From NCBI RefSeq assembly GCF_009389715.1, contig NW_024067778.1, forward strand, positions 248,001 to 312,000: a DNA stretch of 64,000 nucleotides, in the 5' to 3' direction. The stretch is from Phoenix dactylifera. Its lineage: Eukaryota; Streptophyta; Magnoliopsida; Arecales; Arecaceae. The translations under genes were made by a program, and so were the position numbers. How positions within the stretch are numbered: the stretch's first letter is position 1; the number at the start of each line of letters is the position of its first letter. The notes under the pieces are model-generated. The model saw nothing but the letters and a program-made list of their open reading frames with translations. It did no database searches and was not told the DNA's origin. Below are positions 44,151 to 56,000 of the stretch, piece after piece.

Positions 44151-45254
44151 CTTGGCAAATAAAATTGAAGTATTCTCTGTATTTGCTAAATCTTGTAAAA
44201 GTGTTTCAAATAAAAAAGTTTCCAAACCGTAAAGATAAAGAGTCATGGCACAGTGTTGAAAACCAAAATCCTGATAAAGTTTATTCAGAAATTAATTATT
44301 TCAGCACCAAGGACACCTTAAGTAAAATAGGGTTAATAGAATTCTTGAAGAAATGAAAAAGACAATTGTGTATGATAGTCATCTACTTAAATAATTTTTA
44401 AAAGCTATCATCACTGCTTGTCATACATATGATTTCTATTAGATCTATTTTTTTATGAAAACTCCTTTTGATCTTCTGAAAAATGGAAAATGAACCATTG
44501 CATATCTTTCATATTTTTCAGTCATACACGTTATGCTTGATATGTTCTTTTGAAAATAATGCCAAATCTGATAAAGATACTTCTATCTTTGGATATCATT
44601 CATCAAGCAATGCATATAGAATATTCAATGAAAAGATCCTAGTTGTAGAAATATCAATTCATTTTATTCTTTATGAGACTAATGATCTTTCATCAAGTCA
44701 CTAAAATCAGATTATATGTGTATATGTTAATCTTTTTGCTTGCATATAACAATCTAAAACTAAAACACCTTAAGAAGAATGAGCAAGATTATAATTGGTC
44801 AAGTTCAACTAAATCATTTTTTAAAAGAGAGAGAATTTGAAATCTTGCCGATAAAATCGAAAAACTTGTTAATAATTAGAACCAAATTGAGTTTTCAGAA
44901 ATGCACTTAATGAAGAAAAATTGGTGACTACTAAAAGATTCAATCAAGAAAAGATGAATTAAATCTTGATGAAATCCTTGCATGATTAGAAGTAAAGATC
45001 ACCATTATCATTTGCTTGCTTCATGAGCCTTATATTCTGTCAAATGAATGTGTAGAATGCACTCCAATGTGGTTATTTCATTAAAAAGGAGATCTATGTT
45101 AAATAACCACCATATTTGAAAACACTCATTACAAATATGTTAAAGCAATATATAATTTGGAACAAGCATCAAAAGCATGATATAAAAGCTTAAGTAACCT
45201 TTTTGATAGAAAGTAATAATGATAAATCTATACATCAAAAAGAAGAATTTGTGA

Positions 45255-45430
45255 TATCTTATTTGCTCAAAGTATGCATTGATGACATCATTTTTGGTTC
45301 TACTAATGAAGAGTTATATGAAGATTTTACTTAGCTCATGTAAGGTGAGTTTGAAATATGTATGATGAATGAATTAACATCTTCTCTCAAACTCCAAATT
45401 AAGACAAACAAGAAAGGGGATCTCCATTGA
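45255..45430 (+). pseudogene. Copia-2 reverse transcriptase remnant
   Basis: Encodes VCIDDIIFGSTNEELYEDFT, a stop, and then GEFEICMMNELTSSLKLQIK. This is the active-site region of Copia reverse transcriptase. Both aspartates of the YVDD box remain, but the tyrosine is cysteine, and two in-frame stops follow. Confidence 0.85.
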
Positions 45431-48400
45431 CCAAAGTTAGTCCACAAGAAAACTCTTATAGAAGATTGGCATAAAGAAGGTATGTCTATGACCCCATCTT
45501 GTAGAATTTGAAAAGGATGAGCAAAGTAGATCTATTATTTTAAAGCTATATTGAAGCATGATAGAATAATTATTTTATCATACAGCTAGTAGACCAGATT
45601 GTATGCTCATTATGTGACCTTGTGCAAGACTTCAATCTAACTTTAATGAATCATATTTTATTGATAACAAATAAATCATAATCTGAATTTTGATAGAAAC
45701 AACTGTTTAAGATAAGTTGATTAAAACTTAGCTAGCGTGTCTTATTGATAATTATCTTAAGCAAATAAAATCTAAACTAAATCGATTTTGAAAATAAGAA
45801 ATTGATTTGACCTTGATAAATCTTCCTATTGCTTCACGTGCTTGTCCTTGAACCATCTTGGTTAATGAAACTATCTCTTTAGTTCAAGTGATATGTGCTT
45901 GCTTATATTTAGGCAATCTCTTGAGTAAAGTGACTCAATATTCAACTATTGTCATATCTTATATTGAGTCATCTAGTTAAAAATATGTTGGATGAATGGT
46001 TTGTATCTTAAAGAAACTAAAGACTTTCTTTCAAGAAAGAAAAGGAATTTGTTAATAATGCAGGATCCTTGAGTAAGAAAATGAGAGATTTCAACTTGAA
46101 GGACACCTCCACATAAGACATAATAAACATTTACATGCAAACAAGAGAGAGGACCTTCTTCAGCCAAAAGTTCATACATAAGAAATCTAGTAGGTATTTG
46201 ACTTGAAGAATGCAGAATGAATCGGTAATTTTAGATACCTCTCTCATAAATTAGCTAAGCAAAGTCAATAACTTAAATCTTATTGTGGCATGATTAAAAT
46301 CTTTAAATATTAATTTCTAGACATCATGTCTATATATGCATTAATTGACTTATGCTTTTAGACAATTGTTTCATGGTTTGCTCAAACTAAAATATTTCAT
46401 TGCCTATATCATAACCATGAAATACACAAGTAAATGCTTAAAATTTTGATTTAAAATAACTTGTGAGAAGTTATGAATCCTTGAGCACAATGAAAATGTT
46501 GTTTGCATGATATACATCTATATGATACATAAGATTATTTCCTTATTCTGCTCTTTCATGCAAATTACTTGAGAATAACAAAAAGAGAGAGAGATAAAGA
46601 AAAGAAAATGGATATTATTCAAGAGAAGTAAAATCTAAGTAAAGGCAATTACTCCAATCTTAAGGAAAAGCAAAACAAGCATAATATATTCGGCACATTT
46701 GTGAGACTTGTGTGAGCATTCTTTTGGAAGGGATAAAATTCGTAATTAATTACACCTAAACAGGAAGAGTTTGAAGTAAACATTTTAACATTTCTATATT
46801 GCTCATCATAGGGATGGTGCCAATGGGGAGGCTAGTGGTAGTACCCGGCACTATTTGACCCAACTATTCGGTGTAGGGCATATTAGGGACGGCACAAGAG
46901 GGAGGCTAGTGGTAGTACCTCGTGCCCCTTCCCAACTCCACCGGATAGGGAGCAAATAGAGTATAGAGCATAAGAAAGTTAAAAATGAAAGACAAAGTAA
47001 ATGAAAGTATATAAGAAGAATCAAGTCAAATTTTTAATCACTTGAAAACACACTTTAAGGATGAATCAGTGCAAAATTATATAGGGGGAGTTTATTTGAA
47101 AAGAATTGATTTTGATCCTTGACATTCTTTTTCTTAATATTTTAATGCATGACTTAACACATAATATATTATGCATGTGGCATGATGTTTTGAATTATGG
47201 GTTCTCAATATTTTGTAATGCTTCATGGTTGGATAATTTGATTGAATGTTTGAAATACTGCATAAATTTTTTTTTTTGATATTATTGAAAAGAAATTTCA
47301 GATTTATCGGTCACAATCATCTTTAAAATCTGAAAGTTGAATAAATCTGTAAAAAGAAGAAGAGAAAGATATCTCTATTTAGGCAAAATGAATTGATCTT
47401 GATCTATCTCTCAACTTGCCTAACTTTGATATATAATATCCTAATACTTGTTAAAATATCCTCCATTTTGTATCGAAACTCAATATTAAATACAAAGACT
47501 CTGAAAGTGATCTAATGTTATTGAAATATGTGTTTTCAATCTTGGTAATTTAAGATGAACTACAATGTAGAAGATACATGTCTCAAATTATAATTTTGAG
47601 ATCCTTCTTGGAAATTCTTATGAAAATTCAGAATCTGATTTTGTATAAAAGCTTAAACTTAACTTAAAAATGCTTATATCGTTACATCTTTGTAACCTTA
47701 GTCATATGCTTCAATGATCGTGTCATTTAGGAGAATAACTCAATATGACTTCTAAATGAAAACTTTAACATAAGAAAAACAGAATTAATTTTGATGCCTT
47801 GGTTGATTGCTCCGATACGCATCCGAAACATATCATTTCTTATCTTTAAAATGTACTAAAACTGGTTTAAGTGATGTATTTTTCAACGATCTTGATTGCG
47901 AACAAATGTTTCTAAATATATGATTTTATTTAGATATTAAAAAAATTTATTGTGTTTCATGTATACATTGCTGAAAAACTATGATTAAGAAATTGAGTTC
48001 TATAAATATATATACCTCAATGATCATCTATATGTTTTTCTCTCCTACATTCTTAAAGACTTCCATCAGAATTTATATATAGAGTGAATGATCTTAAAGC
48101 TAGAAATATTTCAGCTCACTCAAATGATTCTTAAAAGAAAGAAAATGTAAATGCTTTTGAAAGAAACTGAGCTTCAAATGAATCATTTTCTAATTAATAT
48201 TTCTATACATTTTCTCTAAGATTAAGAGAAAGCATAACTTGTTCTTGAAGGATTAGAAAGAGTAATTGCTACAAATTTTGAATAATGCTAGATTACTCTA
48301 CATTCTCGATATCATAGAATTTCAGTTTTATTCACGTTTATCATTAAAATCTGAAATTCAACAATAGAAAAGAATGATTAAAGAAGAATGCATCTTTTGA

Positions 48401-49882
48401 GGGGGAGCTTTAGATATTCAGTATCCTATCCTAAAGTTACTTTAATTTGAAGCATACCTTGATTTTTATGGATTGATTTTGATGAACCTCCTTATATTGC
48501 AAGACTTGCTTTAATTATATAATAAGTTTATACCTTGAGATGAGTTCTATAAAGGTTGTCTTATCTCAAACCTTGAGTCTTATGAAAATAAGCTGAAACT
48601 TATAGAAAATATATTTTTGAGATTGACAATTTTATTGAACATTATCTTCAAATTCTAAACTCTTAAATGGAATGATCAATTGAGGGGGAGAAAGAAAATT
48701 TCAGAAGGAGAGATCTTATGGAACTTAATCGCATAAATCTATAACTAAAGGAGAGAGAAAGAATACTAAATGAGAAGTGATCCTAATACTCTCCAATATG
48801 TATCATTTGAAATTTAAATCTGAAAATCTTTATGATACACCTTGAGGCTTGTTATTTGGTTAGTATATCTTATGCATCAATCATGAACCAAATTACAATT
48901 CAAACAGTTGATCTTAAGAGCCTCTAGTTCAATGAAATAGGGGAAGAATAATGTGTTGAATTTTCTTGAGTGTCTCTCAGAAAATCTATTTTGGAATTCA
49001 CTAATGAGTCCTAATTGGCTTGCTCTTTAGAACTTCAATTTAGTGCCAATTGATATTCTTATATATCAAATTGTGCTTATCTTTTAAGAAATAAAAGAAA
49101 GCCTTTAAAAGAACTCTAAAAGAACTTTCAAAGCCTTGCAATTTATGAATGCTCTAAGATATATCATAAATTTCATGAATTCATATTTTGATATGTATGC
49201 CACAATATTTTTGTTCTTATATTCTGAAAATTAGTTCAATTGCTCTCATGTTGCTAAAATACTTAATATATTGGGCAAAAGATCTTAAATGAACAAGCTT
49301 TCATACTTATTATTGAAGAAAAGTTAAATTTCCATTCGTGCTTTCCTTGAATATCATTCTTGGTACTTCTTGAATTAACTTGAGAAAGATTCCACCTACA
49401 CTTGATTTGAAAACTATCTTTGGAACCACATTCGATGTGTTCTCATTATAATTGGCTCTGATCTATGCTCATTAATCTTTTTCTAATATTATTGTCTTGA
49501 GTTATATGATTCATATTCTTGCAATAATTTGACATGCAAATCAGAGTACAAAAAGAAAAAGAAATATTTGAGTATTCTTATCTTTGTGCTTAATGTTTCA
49601 TTATCTTGCAACCTTTTTGATGTTGTCAAAAAGGGGGAGAAATATCTAAGTATATGCTCATAATGCTGTATGTTTTGAATTGAATACAAATCAGCTTAAA
49701 TTGAAATATGTTGATTGTGTTAATTGAAATATGTTGATTGTGTTAAGCTGGTTAAATCGAAAGCATTATCATGAAGTATGTTTTAAATATATATGTTTTC
49801 TAATTCATGCAACTTAGCTATGCATTAGTCCTAGAACACAATATATTTTATATTGCACATACTCCAAGTTTTGTCATCATCA
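45431..49882 (+). other. Copia-2 4.4-kb non-coding 3' segment
   Basis: No open frame of note. It is collinear with 18449-22830 of Copia-1. Polypurine GGGGGAG tracts occur near 47083-47090, 48400-48407, 48683-48690, 48938-48945 (GGGGAAG) and 49628-49640. A GC-richer island (46804-46940) contains two copies of GGGAGGCTAGTGGTAGTACC. Confidence 0.75.
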
Positions 49883-49895
49883 AAAAGGGGGAGAT
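49882..49895 (+). other. Copia-2 polypurine tract
   Basis: AAAAAGGGGGAGAT immediately before the 3' LTR. Confidence 0.9.
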
Positions 49896-51404
49896 TGTTG
49901 ACCCTCTAATGGATTTTGATGAATACAAAACACTAGAGCATAATTCCCTTTATCTTAACAAGTTATTTGAGGATTTTAGTTGGTTAATTAAGAGTATTGT
50001 TAAGAAATGTCTAGGCAAGTTCCCATATTTTTCAAGAATTTATTGAAGAATTTTTGAGCTGAAGAAAACAGATCAGGGACAGCCGAGACGTCTCCGGGTT
50101 GTCTCAGAGACGTCTCTGGCACAAACAGGAAGAACTGGCACGTCCGGAGACGTCCCCTGAAAAAGCGGAGTCGACTCTCTCAGAGAATTCCAGAAGACTT
50201 ATTTTTCGGAGATATAACGGCGGAGTCGTCCCCGAAGCAGCGGAGTCGTCCCCATGCAAAAAGCGCAAACAAGCGGAGACGTCCCCGTAAAGCGCGGAGA
50301 CATCCCCGGAGCGCGGAGTCGTCCCCGAAGCAGCGGAGTCGTCCCCATGCAAAAAGCGCAAACAAGCGGAGACGTCCCCGTAAAGCGCGGAGACGTCCCC
50401 GGAGCGCCTGGGACGCGACTGACAACTTTTTCAGGTAGATTTGAATTTCAAACGGTCATATCTTTGTGTCTAACGGCTATATTTGCTTTTTGGGCTATAA
50501 AAGGGACCTCTTAAGTGCTTCTCAACAACTTCTCACCAACCCAACACGAGATCATTCAAGAGAGAAGAAAGAAAAAGAGGTTCAAGGGAGTTAGAGCTTT
50601 CAAGAGAAGAAATCAAGTGCATTCAAGCTTTCTCATCTGATTTCGAGCTCATCTACTCACTCCCACTTGGCAATCAAAGCTCGCATTCAAGCCAACGTGA
50701 TCCACATCAGAAGAACCACATCAGAAGAACCACCATCATCCACGCTTCCAACGGCAAAAAGGGTTCTTCCGATTTTATTGTTTCTCATTGTTATATTTGC
50801 TTCTTAAGAGCTTTCAAATCTTTTGTAAAACGTTTGAATATTGAGCTTGTTTCAGTCAAGGGACTTGGAACAAGGGATAGGCGTCCCAAGCCTAAGTTAA
50901 AATTGGGGGATTGTAGGGTTCGTTGTTAGCCCGGGGTAAAACAACGAGTTGGGTAGTTCACTCGAAAAACTACCGGATTGTAGGGTTCGTTGTTAGCCCG
51001 GTGTAAAACAACGAGTTGGGTAGTGCACTCGCAAAACTACCGGACTGTAATCTGGAGGATTATAGTGAAATTTCCAAGAGGTCTTGGGGAGTGGATGTAG
51101 GTGCTAGGGTGCACCGAACCACTATATGTTTGTTGTGTTTGTGATGCTTTTTGTCATTGTCTAACTTGCTCACCTACTTACTTAGATAAATTGCTTGCTT
51201 AACTCTTATCCGTGCATCCTTTAGTTGCAAGCATATTTAATTTACTTAATCAAGTCTCATTCAATAAATCAAACTGTTGCTAAGTTAAATTCCACTGTGC
51301 ATCTATACAACTTAGCATAATTAATTGAAAAGTTTTAGAAGTAGTACAAAAGTTTTAAAAGACCCAATTCACCCCCCCTCTTGGGTTGTATCTACTGGGC
51401 AACA
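49896..51404 (+). repeat. Copia-2 3' LTR
   Basis: 1,509 bp. It has two rather than three 67-bp units (50908-50974 and 50975-51041) and one extra 15-bp duplication (CACATCAGAAGAACC near 50702-50730). Otherwise it is nearly identical to the 5' LTR. Confidence 0.93.
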
Positions 51405-51499
51405 ACTGTTCACATGAACAGTGTTTTCGGCATTTTGGTTTTTTTTAACACTGTTCATATGAACAGTGTTTTAACTGGACACTATTCATATGAACAGTG
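51405..51499. repeat. Palindrome cluster in the Gypsy 5' LTR, at the Copia-2 insertion site
   Basis: The CACTGTTCATATGAACAGTG copies correspond to 34217-34296, with one substitution in the last copy (CACTATTCATATGAACAGTG). The Copia-2 TSD ACTGT is the left arm of the first palindrome. Confidence 0.9.
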
Positions 51500-52042
51500 A
51501 ATCGTGAATATTTAGTTATTATTATTATTATAAATTTTATATGAAGGCAGGTAATGAATTGGTTGAAAATTAGCTTTGAATTTGCGGTGGGTCATGATCG
51601 TTGAGTTGCTTGAACTTGTTTTCGAGCCCAATGTCTTCCAAATTTAATTATTGCTAAACTGCTTCAGATCGAACTCGACCAGTTAAGACTAGAAACAAGA
51701 CCATGACTTAATAAAAAGGGTTAATCAAACGTTTTCCTTAGCAAATTTAATTATAACTTTTGATCGAGCCAGAACCAAAATCTATTTAATTCTAACCTTA
51801 ACTTCATCAGGTTTCCAAACCGAATCAACACAATCTCCCCCTTATTTTTTTTTGTAGTTTTCATGAAAGATCGTAACCAAAATTTCAAATTTATTTCAAT
51901 GATTATTCAATTTTTTGGTAAAATATGTATTTATTAGTTTAAAAACATTGATAAGTGCTATGGAAAGATAACTAAATTATGAATTATTAAGCACTTATCA
52001 GCGTACCGGACCCGGGTGTTGGATTCGAGATGTGACAGAATT

Positions 52043-52658
52043 ACCAAATATATACTTAGACCCTTTATTTTGACTAGGAAAATTTTCAATTCCCAGTAAC
52101 TAAAGAATAAGAAAACTAAATATGCAAGACAAATGAAGATAATACTTGATGAATATATACAAAATCACTAACGTAGATACAAGGGATATTAGTTTCAGAA
52201 TGTACTGTTCAAAATGGTCTTTTCATGTCCTCACAAGACGGATGATAAACAGAATTTCTGATGCTTCAATCTGCCCCTTGCATGCCGTAAAATTATCTTC
52301 AAGGGAAAAAAAGAAAAAAGACAAGCACTCTGCAATGCTCAAGTCGCACACAATAGTTTATACATGACATGATGTAAAGAATGTTCGCTAGGTAGCTTGC
52401 AGGGAGAGAAGTTAGATCCTCAAACCCAAGATAAACAACTTTATACTATCAAAAAAGAAAATCATGCTGATACAAGACAATGTAGTCCACAACATATAGC
52501 CAATATATCATAAAGGGTTTTTATAGCCACAGGGGATTGAACATCAAGGCTCCGGAAAGTAGTATTTTTGCATCATGGCACGAAGCAGAAACTTCTCCTT
52601 TGTGCAATATCTTCTAGAAAGCACCCCAATTATCCAAACATTACATATGATAATGGAT
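52043..52658 (-). other. Presumed 3' UTR and downstream DNA of the EH-domain gene
   Basis: About 620 bp separate the solo LTR from the stop codon of the EH gene. A reverse-strand AATAAA occurs at about 52073-52078. It could be a polyadenylation signal, but a nearer one may be used. No other gene is seen. Confidence 0.4.
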
Positions 52659-53054
52659 TCATGAAGATTTGAAAGGCCCAGTTGAGCCAAAGGGGTCTTC
52701 TGCATCGTCAAATGATTCAAATTTTCGACTGTGACCGAAACCTCCGCTGCTGCTAATGGAGTCAAACTTTGTAATGCTTCCACTTGGAGGATAAAACTCA
52801 CTGTCATGCGTCTTAAAGGAATCAAATTTGTTAAAATGGTTGAAGGAGTCATCCTCTCTCCCTTCATTAAACCTCAATGATGAACCAGAGTTGAAAAATG
52901 GAGAATTCGGAACGGAATCCTCAAAGAATATACTCTTCTTCTCTGTCCCAAATACACTGGCAGCACTTGGGGAGCCTACTTTAATTGGATTTAGACCAAA
53001 GTTTTCTTCAAAGCCAAAGAAAGAGTTCTCTGGGGTCCTCTCATGAGCAGCCTC
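52659..53054 (-). CDS. EH gene last exon
   Basis: 396 nt including the TGA stop (52661-52659). It follows a TAG acceptor and is phase 0. It is rich in Phe, Ser and Asp, with repeated FDSF/FDSI motifs, and ends DPFGSTGPFKSS. The segment looks disordered and carries adaptor-type motifs. Confidence 0.9.
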   Translation of the reverse strand, partial: EAAHERTPENSFFGFEENFGLNPIKVGSPSAASVFGTEKKSIFFEDSVPNSPFFNSGSSLRFNEGREDDSFNHFNKFDSFKTHDSEFYPPSGSITKFDSISSSGGFGHSRKFESFDDAEDPFGSTGPFKSS

Positions 53055-56000
53055 CTACATGAGATAACAAACAAAATAAAGGTTCGTCCAATGATCATGT
53101 ACAAGCACTTCCCTTCATGCAATAGGAAATATAAACATAACTGCTTATCCAAGAGAGAGAAAGAACACTCTTACCTTCATATGTATTGCATTAGAACCCG
53201 ATACTGAATCAGCATCATCAAAATTCCAGGAGGATTCATCAGCAAAGTTACCACCAAATATAGAGGATTCAGCACCACCGTGATCACTGCATGCCAAGTA
53301 TCATTGGCAAGTAAGATTATCATGATCAAGTAACATAAATAGACTTAAATACTCACATATAGTTTCAAGAGAATAAATAGCTAGCAGTCAATAAAGCAAC
53401 AAACTTCTTCGATATATGGTTTCCTGTACATAAAGTTCTATTTGAATGCTAAGAAAATGAAAGGAAGGAAAAGTTGATCAACTGAGGAACAGAAAGGAAT
53501 GTAAAAGTAAAGAAAATTGAGAAATTTTTCATGTTTTGTTGAATTGAAAAAAATTGCAGAGAGAAAGAACCATATTCGAAGAGATTGGTATATGAGGGAG
53601 TTATCCTGATTCGCTATCTTCTTGAGAAAATTTTAGGCCAGCTAGAGAATCTGGTCCCTTTACTTTCACCTTATTTTCATCTCACAATTTTCTTTCATAG
53701 GCGCACAATTTTCTCCTCTCACATTTTCAGCAACCAAACAGAAAAGTGTTTTGCTGCACCCGCCACCATTCTTTAGGAAAAAAATTATTATGAATTTGCA
53801 GAACTATGATCATCAAGATATGTTTGGAGAGTCGCAAACTAAAAAAAAGTAGAGGATTGATACATAATAAAGCATCAGAAATCATGCAATAATATGCAGA
53901 AGAGACTTTTAACACAAAATTTTGTTCTCCTTTTTTTGATAAAGAAAATATAAATTCATTTTTCTCTTGATTCTCCCGATAAACAAAAAAAAACATAACA
54001 TGTATTTCACAAAGAAGGATAACACCTCTCTGCTCTTCATTGAATACACATAGAGATCAAATAGTTTGTAGCAGTAGAACTGTAGGGTAAGATAGGATGC
54101 AGTAATTAGAACATTACAGCAAGGTTTTGTAGCACATATTTAGGGGTGGTTTTCAATAATTTCCTGTAATGCTCAACATCGTGAATACATTTATCACCAA
54201 CATAAAAGTTTTAAAAGAATAAATCAAATTCATAAGCAAATATATTAGGAAAAATGTGCCATATAAAAAATGATTAATATTGCAGATCTATGAAAAAAGT
54301 AGAAATTTTCTTTCAAAATCATACATTAAAGCAACAGAACAACAGATATCTCATTATCCGTTGATCAAACACACCATGGATGGCATGTTTCCCTTAAAGG
54401 GCAAGGTTCGCCGGACCGATCGTACTAGTGAGCACCGGCACCGGTACGGTTCCGGTTCGATACCGGCTTGGAACCGGTACCGAACTGGAGCCACGCGCGG
54501 ACATCAAAAAAAAAAAAACAAAACAAAAAAAAATGCGTCCGCGCACAGGCGCGCGCAGACGCGTCTAATGCCACTCTGTGGCATTTAATGCCCCCATGAG
54601 GGCTGTCAGCCTGCGTGGGCATGGTGCCCCACGCGGGGAACCGCGCTCGGGTGCGATTCCCTACTGGGGAATCGCGTGCGGGCGCGGTTCCCTACTGGGG
54701 AATCGCGTGCGGGCGCGGTTCCTACACAGGGAATCGCGCGCGGGTGCGCGTTATCCGCTCGCGCGTCCGCGCACGTTTCCCAAAAAAAAACGCGTCCACG
54801 CTCTTCTCCGCGCGCATTAAGAGGCCCACGCGGGCTCCAGCTACGTGGGCGCTCTTCTCCGCGCGCGGGGCGCGCTGCCCCGCGTGCGGGCGCTCTTCCC
54901 CGCGCACCCACGCATGGGGAAAGAGTGGCTTGGACCGGTGCGAACCGGGGCCGGTTCACACCGGTCCAAGTACGGCAGCAATCGATTCCGACACAGTTTG
55001 GATCGGAACCGTTTTTATACGCTGTACCGTACCGGTGCCCGTCGACATCAGTTCGGTACAGGCTGAACCGACCGGTTCATACCTTGCTTAAGGGCCTGTT
55101 TGGGATCCACCGGCTGGAACCAGAAGCATTTGCTAGAGAGACAGCGCACGTGAGGGGGGGGGGGGGGGGGTTGGGGAAGGGTGGGGGTGTTGTACCTGTA
55201 ACTTTCTTTAGTGCGTGGAGAAATATCATGCACATCAAACTGTGCAGAGCGAAATGGACTTTCCAGAGTACTTCTTCCAGGACTGCCAAGACTTCTTGCT
55301 GATCCTTCTTCACTATGGTCGTAGGCAGATCCACTCTCAGTAATCTGTTCACTAGTACTAAAAGGCTTCTCATTCTTGCTATTAGCATTAGAAGAAGATG
55401 CAACAGGGGAAAACTCATCTGTAGAAGCTTTATCACTCCAGACTGTGGGAGACTTGGGATTTGTAGCAGAAAACAAATTTTCCACCTCTACACCAAGATC
55501 TTTTACAACCATGAATCCTGGAAGTGCAAATGAGGCAATAGAGAACCATGGTAAGTGTCATGATATATTTCTGACAAATTTCCCTTAAAAGATTCCAATT
55601 CATGGTATCCACATATCTCAGGTACATAAACAACAAGCACCAGTAAGCTTGAATATAAATTATCAACAATTTCAAAAAACATTAAAGACAAAGATTTCAA
55701 AGAGATGAATGTGCTGCGTAAAGGTTCAGACAGGAGCAGCTAATAAATCAGACACTTGCACTGATGCAAGCTTAGACATAGAAAAGAATAACGATACATG
55801 TAGAGTCAAAAGTTGAAAACAAGAAAGCTGAACTCACATTACAAAGAAGACCAAACATGGCTAGTGGCCATAGTAAAAGACTTCAAAGAGGCTTAAATCA
55901 ATGGAGAAAATGCCTGGTTTGGTTATGGTGATGGCCAAAAGTTTTTCCATACTGAAAGGGGGGGAATATTCAAAAAGACCTACATAAGATTATCAGAGAA

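Larger units (their letters stand above)
40727..51404 (+). mobile_element. Full-length SIRE-like Copia LTR retrotransposon (Copia-2)
   Basis: A 10.7-kb plus-strand element with LTRs 40727-42290 and 49896-51404, both TGTTGACCC to GGGCAACA. The primer site complements initiator tRNA-Met and the polypurine tract reads AAAAAGGGGGAGAT. An exact TSD ACTGT (40722-40726 and 51405-51409) bounds it. It sits inside the Gypsy LTR, so it is the youngest layer of the nest. Internally it matches Copia-1 segment by segment, including several of the same lesions, but its U3 is different. A long gag frame survives; pol is dead. Confidence 0.95.
32898..52000 (-). mobile_element. Ty3/Gypsy element (Athila/Tat type), pol-deleted, split by Copia-2
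   Basis: A minus-strand element with LTRs at 32898-34809 (3') and 39525-52000 (5', interrupted). Each begins TGATAAGTGC and ends CCTACA in element orientation. Flanking GCATA (32893-32897) and GCGTA (52001-52005) are a TSD with one mismatch. The primer site matches tRNA-Asp, and the polypurine tract reads AGGTTTGGGGGTG. The internal 4.7 kb keeps gag and protease but has lost reverse transcriptase, RNase H and integrase. The protease frame runs directly into the non-coding block that normally follows pol in Athila/Tat elements (GGGAGGCAACCC and TTGAGGACAATGTTAGG phrases, about 36175 and 36130). It is a gag-protease-only derivative. Confidence 0.88.
39525..52000 (-). repeat. Gypsy 5' LTR, interrupted by Copia-2
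   Basis: LTR sequence occupies 39525-40726 and 51410-52000 around the Copia insertion. It matches 32898-34809 closely, apart from a deletion of about 120 bp near 40590. Confidence 0.88.
30861..52037. mobile_element. Solo LTR split by a nested Gypsy element
   Basis: The left part (30861-32897) begins TGTAATACCCC and the right part (52006-52037) ends GAGATGTGACA. Together they make one LTR of about 2.07 kb bounded by an exact 5-bp TSD GAATT (30856-30860 and 52038-52042). No second LTR or internal region exists in the window, so it is a solo LTR left by LTR-LTR recombination. The LTR includes a CCGGATCGAGGTAAG region, a CT-rich tract (31440-31620) and a 40-bp tandem repeat. The family is probably Ty3/Gypsy, judged only from general LTR features. 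Confidence 0.85.

Noticed and set aside
54615..55302. Open frames of 158-208 codons in the GC-rich intronic element.
   Set aside because: They are explained by CpG-rich repeats lacking stops. There is no domain, and they cross the EH exon on the wrong strand.
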